Assembly: GCA_945889005.1 (NCBI GenBank)
Contig: CAMDBI010000012.1
Location: forward strand, 1-64,000
Source: Bacteroides fragilis
Lineage (GTDB): Bacteria; Bacteroidota; Bacteroidia; Bacteroidales; DTGW01
Length of the DNA stretch: 64,000 nt
Reading direction: 5' to 3'
The notes beneath the pieces were generated by a model. The model had not been told where the DNA came from. It searched no databases and worked only from the letters and a program-made list of their open reading frames with translations. Position 1 is the stretch's first letter, and each line of letters begins with the position of its first letter. Of the stretch, positions 18,563-27,992 are shown one piece after another. The position numbers and the translations under genes are program-made.

Positions 18563-19834
18563 TCATTTGTTTTGTAGTAGGGAAGTATATAAGTTTATAT
18601 ACTTCTCGGCTACAATATCTTCGGTAAAAGTATTCATAACTTTTTCGCGAGCCTTTAAAGAAACCGTTGGACTGTCTGCTTCATTTATTAGCCAATTTAT
18701 GCCTGAAGCCAAATCTTCGATCGATTTATATTGGGAAAGATAACCGTTTATTTTGTGGTCAATAATATCTTTGGGACCCGAATTGTTGAAAGCAACAACC
18801 GGGACTCCGCAACAAAACGACTCGCTGGCAACTTGCGAAAATGTTTCGTAATAGCTTGATACAACAGATAAATTGGCAGAATTATAAATATAATTAAGTC
18901 GTTCGGTGTTTGATACAGTGCCAAAGTGGTTGATTTTTAAAGGACATGTATTAAAAACTTTTGTGTCGTCTTTAATACGTCCAAATGCAAGAATCTCGGT
19001 ATTCTCTTTAAAACCACCATTTGAGCATAATAGCTCAAGTGCTTTTACGAACATGTCCCATCCTTTAATAGGGTCGTCTATTCGCATTGCCCCAAATAAA
19101 ATATATTTTTTATCTAATGAAATACCAAGTTTTTGACGTGCTTCAGTCTTATTGACTGGGCGAAAAATAGATGTGTCTATAGGGTTGTGTATGACATGAA
19201 TAGGAGCATTTAGAAACAATGAACTTTGACTTGTTCGTTGACCTAACCAATTACTTACCGTAACAATACTTAAATTTTTTAGGTTAAACAATTTCTTCTT
19301 TTTCGACAAGACTTTAAAAGAGAGGTCATAGTTTCGGCTTTTTTTAATATAAAAACAATTGCCACAATGATCGGTAAAATTGTCGCAACTATAACTATGA
19401 TGGCAACCGCCAGTCATAGGCCACATGTCGTGAAAAGTCCAAATAACGGGTTTGTTTAATTCTAGTATTTTAGAAATGCCTTTGAGTGAAATGAATCCCT
19501 GATTTACCCAATGGATATGAATAATATCGGCATTTTTAACTAGCTTATGTTTCGAAATATCTTCACCAGTATTTGCCATCGAAAAAGAAAAGCGCACCTC
19601 TTTTGATTTTTCGACTATGAAGAAAACGAATCGTTCAAATGCAAACCGATAGAAGTTCAGTAGTTTTTTATATTTTGAATGTGTTGTCGTGAAAACAAAT
19701 TCTTTATCAGAATTCTTTTTTTGCACAAGCATTTTTGCATAAATCCCTTTGCCAATAAGAGATTTAGCAATTCTTTGAGCTGCTATGGCAGCTCCACCTG
19801 TGGTGTCGTTATTGCTTATGATTAAAACTTTCAA
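18563..19834 (-). CDS. family 4 glycosyltransferase (GT-B)
   Basis: The 423-residue enzyme has a GT-B fold: an N-terminal acceptor domain starting MKVLIISNNDTTGGAAIAAQRI and a C-terminal nucleotide-sugar domain (from about 215) with the GT4 donor motif ESFCCGVPVVAFNNSG. A cysteine-rich insert near residue 150 (TGGCHHSYSC) is shared with the gene at 29136-30410, so the two are paralogues on either side of the pseudaminic acid genes. It probably transfers a hexose in surface-glycan assembly; donor and acceptor are unknown. It is tail-to-tail with the YfhO gene, 6 bp apart. Confidence 0.92.
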   Translation of the reverse strand: MKVLIISNNDTTGGAAIAAQRIAKSLIGKGIYAKMLVQKKNSDKEFVFTTTHSKYKKLLNFYRFAFERFVFFIVEKSKEVRFSFSMANTGEDISKHKLVKNADIIHIHWVNQGFISLKGISKILELNKPVIWTFHDMWPMTGGCHHSYSCDNFTDHCGNCFYIKKSRNYDLSFKVLSKKKKLFNLKNLSIVTVSNWLGQRTSQSSLFLNAPIHVIHNPIDTSIFRPVNKTEARQKLGISLDKKYILFGAMRIDDPIKGWDMFVKALELLCSNGGFKENTEILAFGRIKDDTKVFNTCPLKINHFGTVSNTERLNYIYNSANLSVVSSYYETFSQVASESFCCGVPVVAFNNSGPKDIIDHKINGYLSQYKSIEDLASGINWLINEADSPTVSLKAREKVMNTFTEDIVAEKYINLYTSLLQNK

Positions 19835-19859
19835 CTTCTGTCAGATAAAACTGTTATTG

Positions 19860-20624
19860 TTAATTTTTATATGCAACAAGTGCTAATGGTGAAAATAACT
19901 CGGGTTTCCACTTTGCCAATTTATAATGAAAAGCTTTGCCAAAATATAGTTTTCCGACAGGATAGTAATACTTTTCGGTTTTACTAAAACCACAATGCTG
20001 AGTAAGCATAGTAGCCAAAGAATTATATGTAAAATAGTGAAGATGCCCTTCGTCAAATAAACTAACTTTTTTGTTGTCGTAAGTAATCAATCCTTCATTT
20101 TTTGAAGCAGTAGAAGGAAATTTGCCTTTTAGAAGTTTAAAACGGCATCCATAATCTGCAATATTGGGAGTGTCGATATATATCATTCCTCCGGGTTTGA
20201 GTAATGTCAAGATTTTTTTCATAGTATTTAGCGGATCTATAAGGTGTTCGATAAGTGCAACCATAATGATTGCATCAAACTTTTCAATTTCTTCAGCATT
20301 AAATTCTTCGACATTCATATTTTTTACTTCCAGTCTTGGATCAGAAATGTTGTTTTTTATAGCTTGAAGCCTATGATCCGACAAATCAGTTGCTAAAAAA
20401 TGCGTAATATTTTTGTTGTTTTTGAGTAAGGTATTAGCCATTTGACCATTACCAGAAGCTAACTCAAGTATTTTCCCTCCCTTGAATTTTTCAGAAAAAT
20501 ATTTTATACAAGCTTCAAACCTGTTTGTTGGAAATTTTTGAAGAGGAATAATTTCTAAAAAATTTAAGTTTACTTCCTCTTCATATTTTGTTTCATAAAA
20601 ATTTTTTAAGTCATTCAATATCAT
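19860..20624 (-). CDS. class I SAM-dependent methyltransferase
   Basis: The 254-residue protein carries a Rossmann methyltransferase domain: motif I as ILELASGNGQMANTL (about residues 50-64), motif II acidic residue in LATDLSDHRL, and the post-motif KPGGMIYIDTPN. It is most like Methyltransf_11/23 enzymes of polysaccharide loci, which methylate sugars. It lies between a GT4 gene and a DUF115-like gene, all on the minus strand with gaps of 10-25 bp, so one operon is likely. Confidence 0.87.
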   Translation of the reverse strand: MILNDLKNFYETKYEEEVNLNFLEIIPLQKFPTNRFEACIKYFSEKFKGGKILELASGNGQMANTLLKNNKNITHFLATDLSDHRLQAIKNNISDPRLEVKNMNVEEFNAEEIEKFDAIIMVALIEHLIDPLNTMKKILTLLKPGGMIYIDTPNIADYGCRFKLLKGKFPSTASKNEGLITYDNKKVSLFDEGHLHYFTYNSLATMLTQHCGFSKTEKYYYPVGKLYFGKAFHYKLAKWKPELFSPLALVAYKN

Positions 20625-20635
20625 TGATATAAGTA

Positions 20636-21520
20636 TTATTGATTGCTGAGTTTAATACGTTTAAAAGCATCGATAAAGCTTTTTTCCGAAATGTTATATA
20701 TTTTTATACCACGTTTAACAGCATATGTCTCAATGGTATGATAGTTTTTAAAAGCAATAACATATGATTCGAATAATTGATGAATATGTATGGGTTTTCC
20801 AGTAAATATATCGCGGATTACAGACACGTTAGATTTTTCGGCATCGTAAAAATGACCTTCTTTTCGAATAATGGTGTTATCATCTGCAATTTTTATATTT
20901 TCATGCCATGAATGATCGGCTCCAGCAAGATATATTGTTTTAAAACCCATGTTAATACTAAGAACCAATGCAGGTATTAAAATGTTTTCGGGACGCGGTA
21001 TTCCTATACCTAATTTCATACATCCAAATACAAACCAATCAAATCCTTTTATGGTTGTTTTGTTGAATAGAATCACTTTTATATGCTTGTTTGTTTTTAA
21101 TTTTTCAATAAATGCTTTGTTTTTTTTGGCTTCAAGAGGTATGTATAGCGATAATGGCCAAGTAGTTTTAGTAATAATTCCGTTTAATATATTCTTTGTA
21201 AATTCATTCATTTTTGGAATTGGAGAATTGATCCAAAACTGTGGATCTACAATAATGTAATTACTCGGTTTCAATAACGTATATTCTTCTGCATCGACAA
21301 AAGCATTTACCACAAAGAGTTCTTTATTTCTTAAAAAGTCGCTATGGTTATCAATAGTAGTTCTTAGCGAAGGTCCATTTCCTAGAACAACTATTTCGTT
21401 TTTGCCCAATAGATTTTTATTTCTTTTAACTGGACGAGAACTAACTATAATTTTAATTATACTTTTTAAAGTCAAAAAAAGATTAATAAGAGAATTGTAA
21501 ATAGATTCAAGAATTTTCAT
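20636..21520 (-). CDS. DUF115/MptE-like protein, candidate nonulosonic acid transferase
   Basis: The 294-residue protein has the glycine-rich motif VVLGNGPSL near residue 48 and a later FKTIYLAGADHSWHEN. These motifs are shared by DUF115/MptE-like proteins (including motility-associated factors) and by GT42 sialyltransferases (GNGPSL, and Y(L)SGxD). The first 30 residues include a short hydrophobic stretch. Next to a complete CMP-pseudaminic acid pathway, an enzyme that uses CMP-Pse as donor is the most economical guess, but this is inference from motif and context. A TACTTTTG box on the minus strand (21541-21548) may be its promoter. Confidence 0.6.
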   Translation of the reverse strand: MKILESIYNSLINLFLTLKSIIKIIVSSRPVKRNKNLLGKNEIVVLGNGPSLRTTIDNHSDFLRNKELFVVNAFVDAEEYTLLKPSNYIIVDPQFWINSPIPKMNEFTKNILNGIITKTTWPLSLYIPLEAKKNKAFIEKLKTNKHIKVILFNKTTIKGFDWFVFGCMKLGIGIPRPENILIPALVLSINMGFKTIYLAGADHSWHENIKIADDNTIIRKEGHFYDAEKSNVSVIRDIFTGKPIHIHQLFESYVIAFKNYHTIETYAVKRGIKIYNISEKSFIDAFKRIKLSNQ

Positions 21521-21651
21521 TTCTTAGCTTTGATTTTTTACAAAAGTAATGTTTCTTGCGGAAAAATATTTTTCAGAACAAATTTTCTACACCTTTTAAA
21601 TTTTAAGAAAATACTAATAATTGAATACTTTTACATTTCTAATAAACTCTT

Positions 21652-22908
21652 ATGAACTTAATTAAGTCGTTTTCAACATTCGCATTCTTTAATATTCTCA
21701 ATGCTGCAATACCCTTTTTATTAATTCCGGTTCTGACAAAATATTTAAGTCCTGCCGATTATGGCATACTTACAAATATCGATGTTTTTGCTCGTTTTAC
21801 CTTGCCTTTTATTATTTTAGGTGTCAATGGGGCAATCAATACGGCATATTTTAAATCGGAACGGCAGGAATTTCCATTGTATGTTAGCTCAGGGGTTTTC
21901 GTGTCCTTTCTAAGCTCCATATTGTTCTTCGTAATTTTTCTTTTTTTTCATATTATTATTGGAAATAAATTAGAAATACCATCCATTTGGTTAATAATAA
22001 TTCCATTTTATTGTTTTTTTCAAGGTATTACACAAATTTTACTCGGAATTTTTCAAGTTAGTAAAAAAGCATTTCATTACGGAATTTACCAAGTTAGTTT
22101 GACTGCTGTAAATATTGGATTGTCTGTATTATTGATTGTGTATTTCGACATGAATTGGAGTGGTAGGCTGTTGGGTTTAATTATTACCTATTGCTTATTT
22201 ATGGGAATTGCAATTATTTATTTAGTAAAGAATAAATTACTACTCAATCGTTACTCCAAAGCAAATGTAATAGATATCTTAAAATTTGGAATACCTCTAT
22301 TGCCTCATTTAATTGCAGGTCCGCTTATTCAATTTTCTGATAGGTTACTCATAACATCATTTGTCGGAAACGCCGCAAATGGATTGTACACTGTAGCTTT
22401 TCAGATTGGAACATCAATTGCATTAATTACTGTTGCATTTAACCAAGCATGGGTGCCGCATGTTTTCGAGCAACTTGGCAAAGCCGATTTTAACATTAAA
22501 AAAAGAATTGTACAGCAATCGTATTTATTAATGTTAGCGTTTGTTGGCTTGGCTGTATTGCTTTTTTTTGCAACACCATTTATTTTCAAATGGTTCATAG
22601 GTGCAGAGTTTATAGATTCTCAGCAATATGTGTTTCTTATATCTCTTGGAAGTGTATTTGCTGGAATGTATTTTCTTGTAACCAATTACATTTTTTACGA
22701 GAAAAAAACCTACATTTTATCGTGGGTTACTGTAGCTAATGGTATATTTAGTGTGGCTTTAAATTATTTTTTGATTCAAAAATATGGAGCTTGGGGGGCA
22801 TCAATTACTTTTTTAGTTACTAATTTTCTCTTATTTATATCGGTTTGGATATTGTCGAACCGAGTATATCCGATGCCTTGGTTTTACTTTTTAAAACAAG
22901 CAAAATAA
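21652..22908 (+). CDS. Wzx-type oligosaccharide flippase (PST family)
   Basis: The 418-residue membrane protein has about twelve helices and the polysaccharide-transport pattern, starting FSTFAFFNILNAAIPFLLIPVLTKYLSPADYG. Such flippases move undecaprenyl-linked oligosaccharides across the inner membrane. It starts the plus-strand block that continues with the pseudaminic acid genes 60 bp downstream, and is divergent from the DUF115-like gene across a 131-bp gap. Confidence 0.92.
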   Translation: MNLIKSFSTFAFFNILNAAIPFLLIPVLTKYLSPADYGILTNIDVFARFTLPFIILGVNGAINTAYFKSERQEFPLYVSSGVFVSFLSSILFFVIFLFFHIIIGNKLEIPSIWLIIIPFYCFFQGITQILLGIFQVSKKAFHYGIYQVSLTAVNIGLSVLLIVYFDMNWSGRLLGLIITYCLFMGIAIIYLVKNKLLLNRYSKANVIDILKFGIPLLPHLIAGPLIQFSDRLLITSFVGNAANGLYTVAFQIGTSIALITVAFNQAWVPHVFEQLGKADFNIKKRIVQQSYLLMLAFVGLAVLLFFATPFIFKWFIGAEFIDSQQYVFLISLGSVFAGMYFLVTNYIFYEKKTYILSWVTVANGIFSVALNYFLIQKYGAWGASITFLVTNFLLFISVWILSNRVYPMPWFYFLKQAK

Positions 22909-22968
22909 TCAGCTATATAAAAAAGTATTTTTATATTTTTGTTCGCTTATTTATGAAATAGAAAACAA

Positions 22969-23985
22969 ATGTTAGATTTAACAAACAAGTCGGTATTAAT
23001 AACCGGAGGAACCGGTTCATTGGGCAAGCAACTAACAGCGGAAATATTCAAAAAGTTCCCGAATATTAAGCGGTTGGTTATTTTTTCACGCGATGAATTA
23101 AAACAATTTGAAATGTCGCAAATATATTCTCAAGAAAAATATAAAGGAATACGTTATTTCTTGGGCGATGTGCGCGACGAAAATCGTTTGAAAAGAGCAT
23201 TTGAAGGCATTGATGTTGTTATCCATACTGCTGCACTCAAGCAAGTGCCTGCTGCCGAATATAATCCCGATGAATTCATCAAAACAAATATTCAAGGTGC
23301 TCAAAATGTTATTAATGCTTGTCTCGAATGTGGTGTACAAAATGTAGTAGCACTTTCGACCGACAAAGCAGCAGCTCCCATTAATTTATATGGCGCCACA
23401 AAACTTGTTTCGGACAAATTATTTATAGCAGCCAACAATATCAAAGGTAAACGCGATATTAAATTCTCGGTGGTTCGCTATGGCAACGTGATGGGTTCGA
23501 GAGGCTCTGTAATACCATTTTTTCTCAATAAAAGAAAAGAAGGTGTTTTGCCTATTACACACATGGATATGACCCGTTTCAATATAACCCTGCAAGGTGG
23601 AGTCGATATGGTTATGTACGCTTTGGAAAACGCCTTGGGTGGTGAAATATTTGTTCCAAAGATTCCATCGTATCGCATTACTGAATTGGCTCAAGCCATT
23701 GCTCCCAATTGTAAATTGGTTGATGTTGGTATCAGACCTGGCGAAAAGCTTCATGAAGAAATGATTACCGAGACAGATTCGTTGTATACCATCGATTTTG
23801 ACAAATATTATGCCATTATACCCACAACTTCTGGCGAGCAGCGCGACAAATATTTAAAACATTACAACGCAAAGGTGGTGCCTTATGGTTTCAAATACAA
23901 TTCGGGTACTAACGACGAATGGCTTTCGGTCGATGAAATGAGAAATATGATTAAAGAGAATCTAGATAGTTCTTTTACTTGGTAA
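22969..23985 (+). CDS. pseB: UDP-N-acetylglucosamine 4,6-dehydratase (inverting), pseudaminic acid step 1
   Basis: The 338-residue short-chain dehydrogenase/reductase has the NAD(P)-binding loop ITGGTGSLGKQ at residues 9-19. The STDKAAAPINLYGATK stretch carries the inverting-dehydratase TDKA signature and the YxxxK-like pair. PseB converts UDP-GlcNAc to the 4-keto-6-deoxy-L-arabino sugar, the first committed step to pseudaminic acid. It is the first of six pathway genes in a row. A TATTTTTG box at 22934-22941 could be a promoter, though I see no clear -33 partner. Confidence 0.93.
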   Translation: MLDLTNKSVLITGGTGSLGKQLTAEIFKKFPNIKRLVIFSRDELKQFEMSQIYSQEKYKGIRYFLGDVRDENRLKRAFEGIDVVIHTAALKQVPAAEYNPDEFIKTNIQGAQNVINACLECGVQNVVALSTDKAAAPINLYGATKLVSDKLFIAANNIKGKRDIKFSVVRYGNVMGSRGSVIPFFLNKRKEGVLPITHMDMTRFNITLQGGVDMVMYALENALGGEIFVPKIPSYRITELAQAIAPNCKLVDVGIRPGEKLHEEMITETDSLYTIDFDKYYAIIPTTSGEQRDKYLKHYNAKVVPYGFKYNSGTNDEWLSVDEMRNMIKENLDSSFTW

Positions 23986-23993
23986 ATAGTGTT

Positions 23994-25205
23994 ATGATAA
24001 ACTTTTCTATTCCATACGGACGACAACATATTAGCGACGAAGATATCAATGCTGTAGTATCGGTCTTAAAATCGGACTATTTGACACAAGGACCAGCTAT
24101 ACCGCAGTTCGAAGAGGCATTTGCCAAATATATTGGTGTAAAACATGCCGTAGCAGTTGCCAATGGCACGGCAGCTCTTCATTTGGCTGCTATGGCCCTC
24201 GATGTAAAACAAGGACAAAAAGTAGTAACCACACCCAATACTTTTGCAGCAAGCGCTAATTGTATAAGATATTGTGGGGGAGAAGTGTTGTTTGCCGATA
24301 TCGATAAAAATTCATTTTTGATTGATCTAAACAAAATTGAAGATTTATTTAAGAAACATAAAAATATTGTCGGTGTTGTACCTGTCGATTTTGCTGGCTA
24401 TCCGGTCAATCTCGAAGAATTGAGTACTTTGTGCAACAAATACAATGCCTGGATTCTCGAAGATGCTTGTCATGCACCAGGAGGATACTTCACTGATTCG
24501 AGACAGCAAAAGCAGCTTTGCGGAAATGGTCAATATGCCGATATGGCTATATTCTCGTTCCACCCCGTAAAACATATTGCAACCGGCGAAGGGGGAATGA
24601 TTACAACCAACAATACCGAACTATACAACAAGCTCATATTGTATCGCACACATGGTATAACAAAGAATACTACATTGTTTCAAAATACTCGCAAGATGGC
24701 GGTTGGTTTGTCTCTAAATTTCGAAATTGAGGCAAATACAAACGAATGGCCGGGCTGGTACTACGAAATGACCGAGCTGGGATACAACTACAGGCTCACC
24801 GATATGCAGGCCGCTTTAGGAACCAGTCAACTCATAAGAGCTGATGAGGGTCTTATACGCCGCAATCAAATTGCTCAACGTTACAACGAAGCTTTAAAAG
24901 ACCTTAATATTGTATTGCCACAAGTCGATGCAAATTATTATCATGCATACCACTTATATGTAATACAGACCAATAAGCGTTTGGCACTTTACAATTATTT
25001 GAAGGAAAATAAGATATTTGCTCAGGTACACTATGAACCCGTTCATTTACAGCCATACTATCAGTCATTGGGATGGAAACCCGGTGATTGTCCAGTTGCA
25101 GAGCAATACTACAGTCGTTGTTTGAGTTTGCCAATGTACCCAACGCTCTCCGAAGAACAACAAGAATATGTAATCGAAACAATAAAAACATTTTATAAAA
25201 AATAA
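23994..25205 (+). CDS. pseC: UDP-4-amino-4,6-dideoxy-N-acetyl-beta-L-altrosamine transaminase
   Basis: This is a DegT/DnrJ/EryC1-type PLP aminotransferase of about 403 residues. The PLP lysine lies in SFHPVKHIATGEGG, and EDACHAPGG carries the pyridine-nitrogen aspartate. It aminates the PseB product at C4 using glutamate. The open frame extends back to a TTG at 23979 overlapping the pseB stop, but the ATG at 23994 (MINFSIPYGRQ) fits the family start better. The next gene begins directly after its stop codon. Confidence 0.93.
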   Translation: MINFSIPYGRQHISDEDINAVVSVLKSDYLTQGPAIPQFEEAFAKYIGVKHAVAVANGTAALHLAAMALDVKQGQKVVTTPNTFAASANCIRYCGGEVLFADIDKNSFLIDLNKIEDLFKKHKNIVGVVPVDFAGYPVNLEELSTLCNKYNAWILEDACHAPGGYFTDSRQQKQLCGNGQYADMAIFSFHPVKHIATGEGGMITTNNTELYNKLILYRTHGITKNTTLFQNTRKMAVGLSLNFEIEANTNEWPGWYYEMTELGYNYRLTDMQAALGTSQLIRADEGLIRRNQIAQRYNEALKDLNIVLPQVDANYYHAYHLYVIQTNKRLALYNYLKENKIFAQVHYEPVHLQPYYQSLGWKPGDCPVAEQYYSRCLSLPMYPTLSEEQQEYVIETIKTFYKK

Positions 25206-25850
25206 ATGGAAACACAACAAATGAAATTCTGGTCAGGCGAGTTTGGTAAAGATTATACCGACCGAAATTCGCGCGATCAGGCTACTTGGGATAAATTTTA
25301 TACAGATTATTACGGAATAACTAAAATTGATATGAACCAAGAGTTTATTGGTTCGCTCGATAAAAGTGCACGTATACTCGAAGTAGGATGCAATACTGGT
25401 ATGCAATTAATGGGTTTGCAACGCATGGGTTTTGAATACATATATGGTGTTGAATTACAGCATTATGCTGTTGAGAAAGCCAAGGAATTTACCAAAGGAA
25501 TCAATATTATTCAGGGTTCTGGTTTCGATCTGCCTTTTAAAGACAACTATTTCGATGTTACTTGTACAAATGGTGTTCTAATACACATTGAACCCAATGA
25601 CTTAATAAAAATTATGTCGGAAATGGTTCGAACAACCAAAAAATACATTTGGGGATTTGAATATTATGCCGATTCGATTACAAATATCAATTATCGCGGA
25701 AACGAGGGCTTTTTGTGGAAAGCAGATTATGCAGAATTATTCTTAAAAAACTTTTCAAATCTTCGATTGATAAAAAAAACAATTTTTCCAATGATCAATG
25801 AAACTGAGAAAGGAAATAAAGACATCATGTACCTAATCGAAAAAGTATAA
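25206..25850 (+). CDS. pseudaminic acid biosynthesis-associated methylase
   Basis: The 214-residue SAM methyltransferase has motif I ILEVGCNTGMQL (about residue 57) and a C-terminal YYADSITNINYRG segment characteristic of the Pse-associated methylase family (TIGR03587). Its N-terminus contains FWSGEFGKDYTDRN, also typical. Members occur in pseudaminic acid clusters but the methylated sugar position is not settled. It starts immediately after the pseC stop (TAA then ATG) and ends 3 bp before pseF, so it is embedded in the operon. Confidence 0.88.
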   Translation: METQQMKFWSGEFGKDYTDRNSRDQATWDKFYTDYYGITKIDMNQEFIGSLDKSARILEVGCNTGMQLMGLQRMGFEYIYGVELQHYAVEKAKEFTKGINIIQGSGFDLPFKDNYFDVTCTNGVLIHIEPNDLIKIMSEMVRTTKKYIWGFEYYADSITNINYRGNEGFLWKADYAELFLKNFSNLRLIKKTIFPMINETEKGNKDIMYLIEKV

Positions 25851-25853
25851 AAA

Positions 25854-26549
25854 ATGAAAACTCTTGCCATTATACCTGCTCGTGGTGGGAGCAAACGTAT
25901 ACCCGGCAAAAACATTAAAGATTTTGCAGGCAGACCAATTATTTACTATTCAATCGACAATGCTATAAAAAGTAATTTGTTCGATGAGGTAATGGTAAGT
26001 ACCGACGATGTTGCTATTTCAGAAATTGCAAAGCAATATAATGCTCAAGTACCATTCTTTAGAAGCAATGAGACTGCCAACGATTTCGCTCCTTTGGCTG
26101 TAGTTATTGAAGAGGTTCTTAACTCGTATCTCTCACAAGGCAAGGAATTTGATTATGTTTGTTGTTTGTTGCCAACTGCTCCACTTGTTACAATAAAACG
26201 TATTGTTGAGTCTTTCGAATTATTAAAGAAAAACAATTATGATTCTGTATTTCCGGTTGTTCAATTTTCTTATCCTATACAACGTGCACTCAAAATTGAG
26301 AACAATCAGGTGAGTATGATTTGGCCCGAAAATATGCTAGCTCGTTCTCAAGATCTAATGCCGGCTTTTCATGATAGTGGTCAGTTTTATTGGCTCAATG
26401 TGAAACGTTTTTTGGAAAGCAAGAAAATATTTGCCGCAAATTCGGGCGCTATTGTATTGTCGGAACTTGAGGTACAGGATATTGATACCGAAGACGACTG
26501 GATAATTGCTGAAATAAAATTTGAATTGATTAATAAACCTAAAGTTTGA
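25854..26549 (+). CDS. pseF: pseudaminic acid cytidylyltransferase
   Basis: The 231-residue nucleotidyltransferase begins with the CTP-binding signature IIPARGGSKRIPGKNIK of CMP-sialic acid synthetase-type enzymes and contains the metal-binding VSTDD stretch. It activates pseudaminic acid as CMP-Pse, the donor for surface glycosylation. PseF is preferred over NeuA or LegF because all neighbours are Pse-pathway genes. Its stop overlaps the TTG start of the next gene (TTGA). Confidence 0.9.
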   Translation: MKTLAIIPARGGSKRIPGKNIKDFAGRPIIYYSIDNAIKSNLFDEVMVSTDDVAISEIAKQYNAQVPFFRSNETANDFAPLAVVIEEVLNSYLSQGKEFDYVCCLLPTAPLVTIKRIVESFELLKKNNYDSVFPVVQFSYPIQRALKIENNQVSMIWPENMLARSQDLMPAFHDSGQFYWLNVKRFLESKKIFAANSGAIVLSELEVQDIDTEDDWIIAEIKFELINKPKV

Positions 26550-27985
26550 AAATTGTATTTTTTACAGAAGCAGGAACCAATATTGGTTACGGGCATTTAA
26601 CCCGATGTTATTCTTTTTTTCAGGCTTTTGAACACAAAGGATTTCAACCTCTACTGATTGTCAAATCAGATGTTGTTTTAGATACTATTGTAGACTCACC
26701 AAATATTCAGCTTTTTGATTGGCATTCTAAGGTCGAAGAGACCAAAAGTATTTTGAATGATACCGATATTGCAATTTTTGACACATACCTTGTAAGTCCC
26801 GATTTATTAGTCGAATATTCTGCTAATGTAAAGCTTCCTGTATTTATCGATGATTTTTTGCGTTTACAATATCCAAGAGGCATCGTTTTTAATGGAGCTA
26901 TTGGTGCCGAGTGTTTGCCTTTTCCTTTTAATAATCAGGTAGAGTATATTCTTGGAGCTTCTTTTCAACCTGTTAGATCCGATTTTTGGAACAGTCTTAA
27001 GCGACAACATAATGAAAGAATTCAAAGAATTTTTTTAACAGTAGGAGGTAATGATATTCATGGTATTTTACCCGTATTGGTCGATGAGATTTTAAAATTT
27101 GGGTATGAAATTGAGGTAGTTTGTGGCAACAATGAGAAGATGAAGCAATGGGTTGAACAAAAAAATCAGTCCTCATTAAGAGCTCATTTCAATTTATCGG
27201 CAACTCAAATGCGACAACTCATGTATGCTTGCGATATAGCAGTTTCTGCTGCCGGTCAGACCCTTTACGAATTGGCTGCAACCGGATTGCCAACAATTGC
27301 ATTCTCAGTTGCCGACAACCAGCAAACAAATCTCGAAGGATGGACCAATGCCGGATTTGTTTTCAATGCCGGAAATTGTAAGAACTCCGATTTTCTTTCA
27401 CAAATAAATATTAAGCTTAAAGAAATTGAGAACATAGAAAGACGAAAAGAATCATCAAAATGCGGACAAACTATTGTAACAGGCAATGGTGGATTAGCAG
27501 CGATAAATGCCATTCTTAAAAATTTCACTCAAAAAAATTTATATTTGAGAAAGGCCGATGAGAGTGATATAGATGCTGTTTATTTGCTTTCGAACGACGT
27601 TACAGTAAGAGCACAATCGTTTAATCAGGAAAAAATTGAATATGAAAATCATGTAAGATGGTTTCGTAATAAGTTAATAGACGAAAATTGTTTGTTTTTA
27701 ATTTGTACATTGGGTAATACGTTTGCCGGACAGGTGCGTTATCAGGTTGAAGGCGACAAAGCTATTATTGGTATAAGTATTGAAAGCAAGTTTAGGGGTT
27801 TTGGTTTGGGAGAGCAAATGCTTGTACATTCTAGAAAAATGTTTCAAGAAAATTTTCCTAAAGTTTCAGCAATTATTGCTCATGTGAAACACGATAACCC
27901 GGCATCGGGTCGTATGTTTGAGAAAGCAGGATACAAACAGGTCGAAAATTCAGAAAATTTGGAATATAGGTTTATATTAAAATAA
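26546..27985 (+). CDS. pseG: PseG-PseH fusion: UDP-sugar hydrolase and N-acetyltransferase
   Basis: The 479-residue protein joins two enzymes. Residues 1-325 form a PseG-type GT-B-like UDP-2,4-diacetamido-2,4,6-trideoxy-altropyranose hydrolase (EAGTNIGYGHLTRCYSF at the start; SAAGQTLYELAATGLP late). Residues 326-479 are a GNAT acetyltransferase (RKADESDIDAVYLLSND; CoA loop ESKFRGFGLGEQML) that matches PseH. Acetylation of C4 (PseH) precedes UDP removal (PseG), so one polypeptide carries two consecutive steps. The start is TTG at 26546, overlapping the pseF stop as TTGA; no ATG gives a full-length N-terminus. Confidence 0.9.
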   Translation: MKIVFFTEAGTNIGYGHLTRCYSFFQAFEHKGFQPLLIVKSDVVLDTIVDSPNIQLFDWHSKVEETKSILNDTDIAIFDTYLVSPDLLVEYSANVKLPVFIDDFLRLQYPRGIVFNGAIGAECLPFPFNNQVEYILGASFQPVRSDFWNSLKRQHNERIQRIFLTVGGNDIHGILPVLVDEILKFGYEIEVVCGNNEKMKQWVEQKNQSSLRAHFNLSATQMRQLMYACDIAVSAAGQTLYELAATGLPTIAFSVADNQQTNLEGWTNAGFVFNAGNCKNSDFLSQINIKLKEIENIERRKESSKCGQTIVTGNGGLAAINAILKNFTQKNLYLRKADESDIDAVYLLSNDVTVRAQSFNQEKIEYENHVRWFRNKLIDENCLFLICTLGNTFAGQVRYQVEGDKAIIGISIESKFRGFGLGEQMLVHSRKMFQENFPKVSAIIAHVKHDNPASGRMFEKAGYKQVENSENLEYRFILK

Positions 27986-27992
27986 CAATGCT

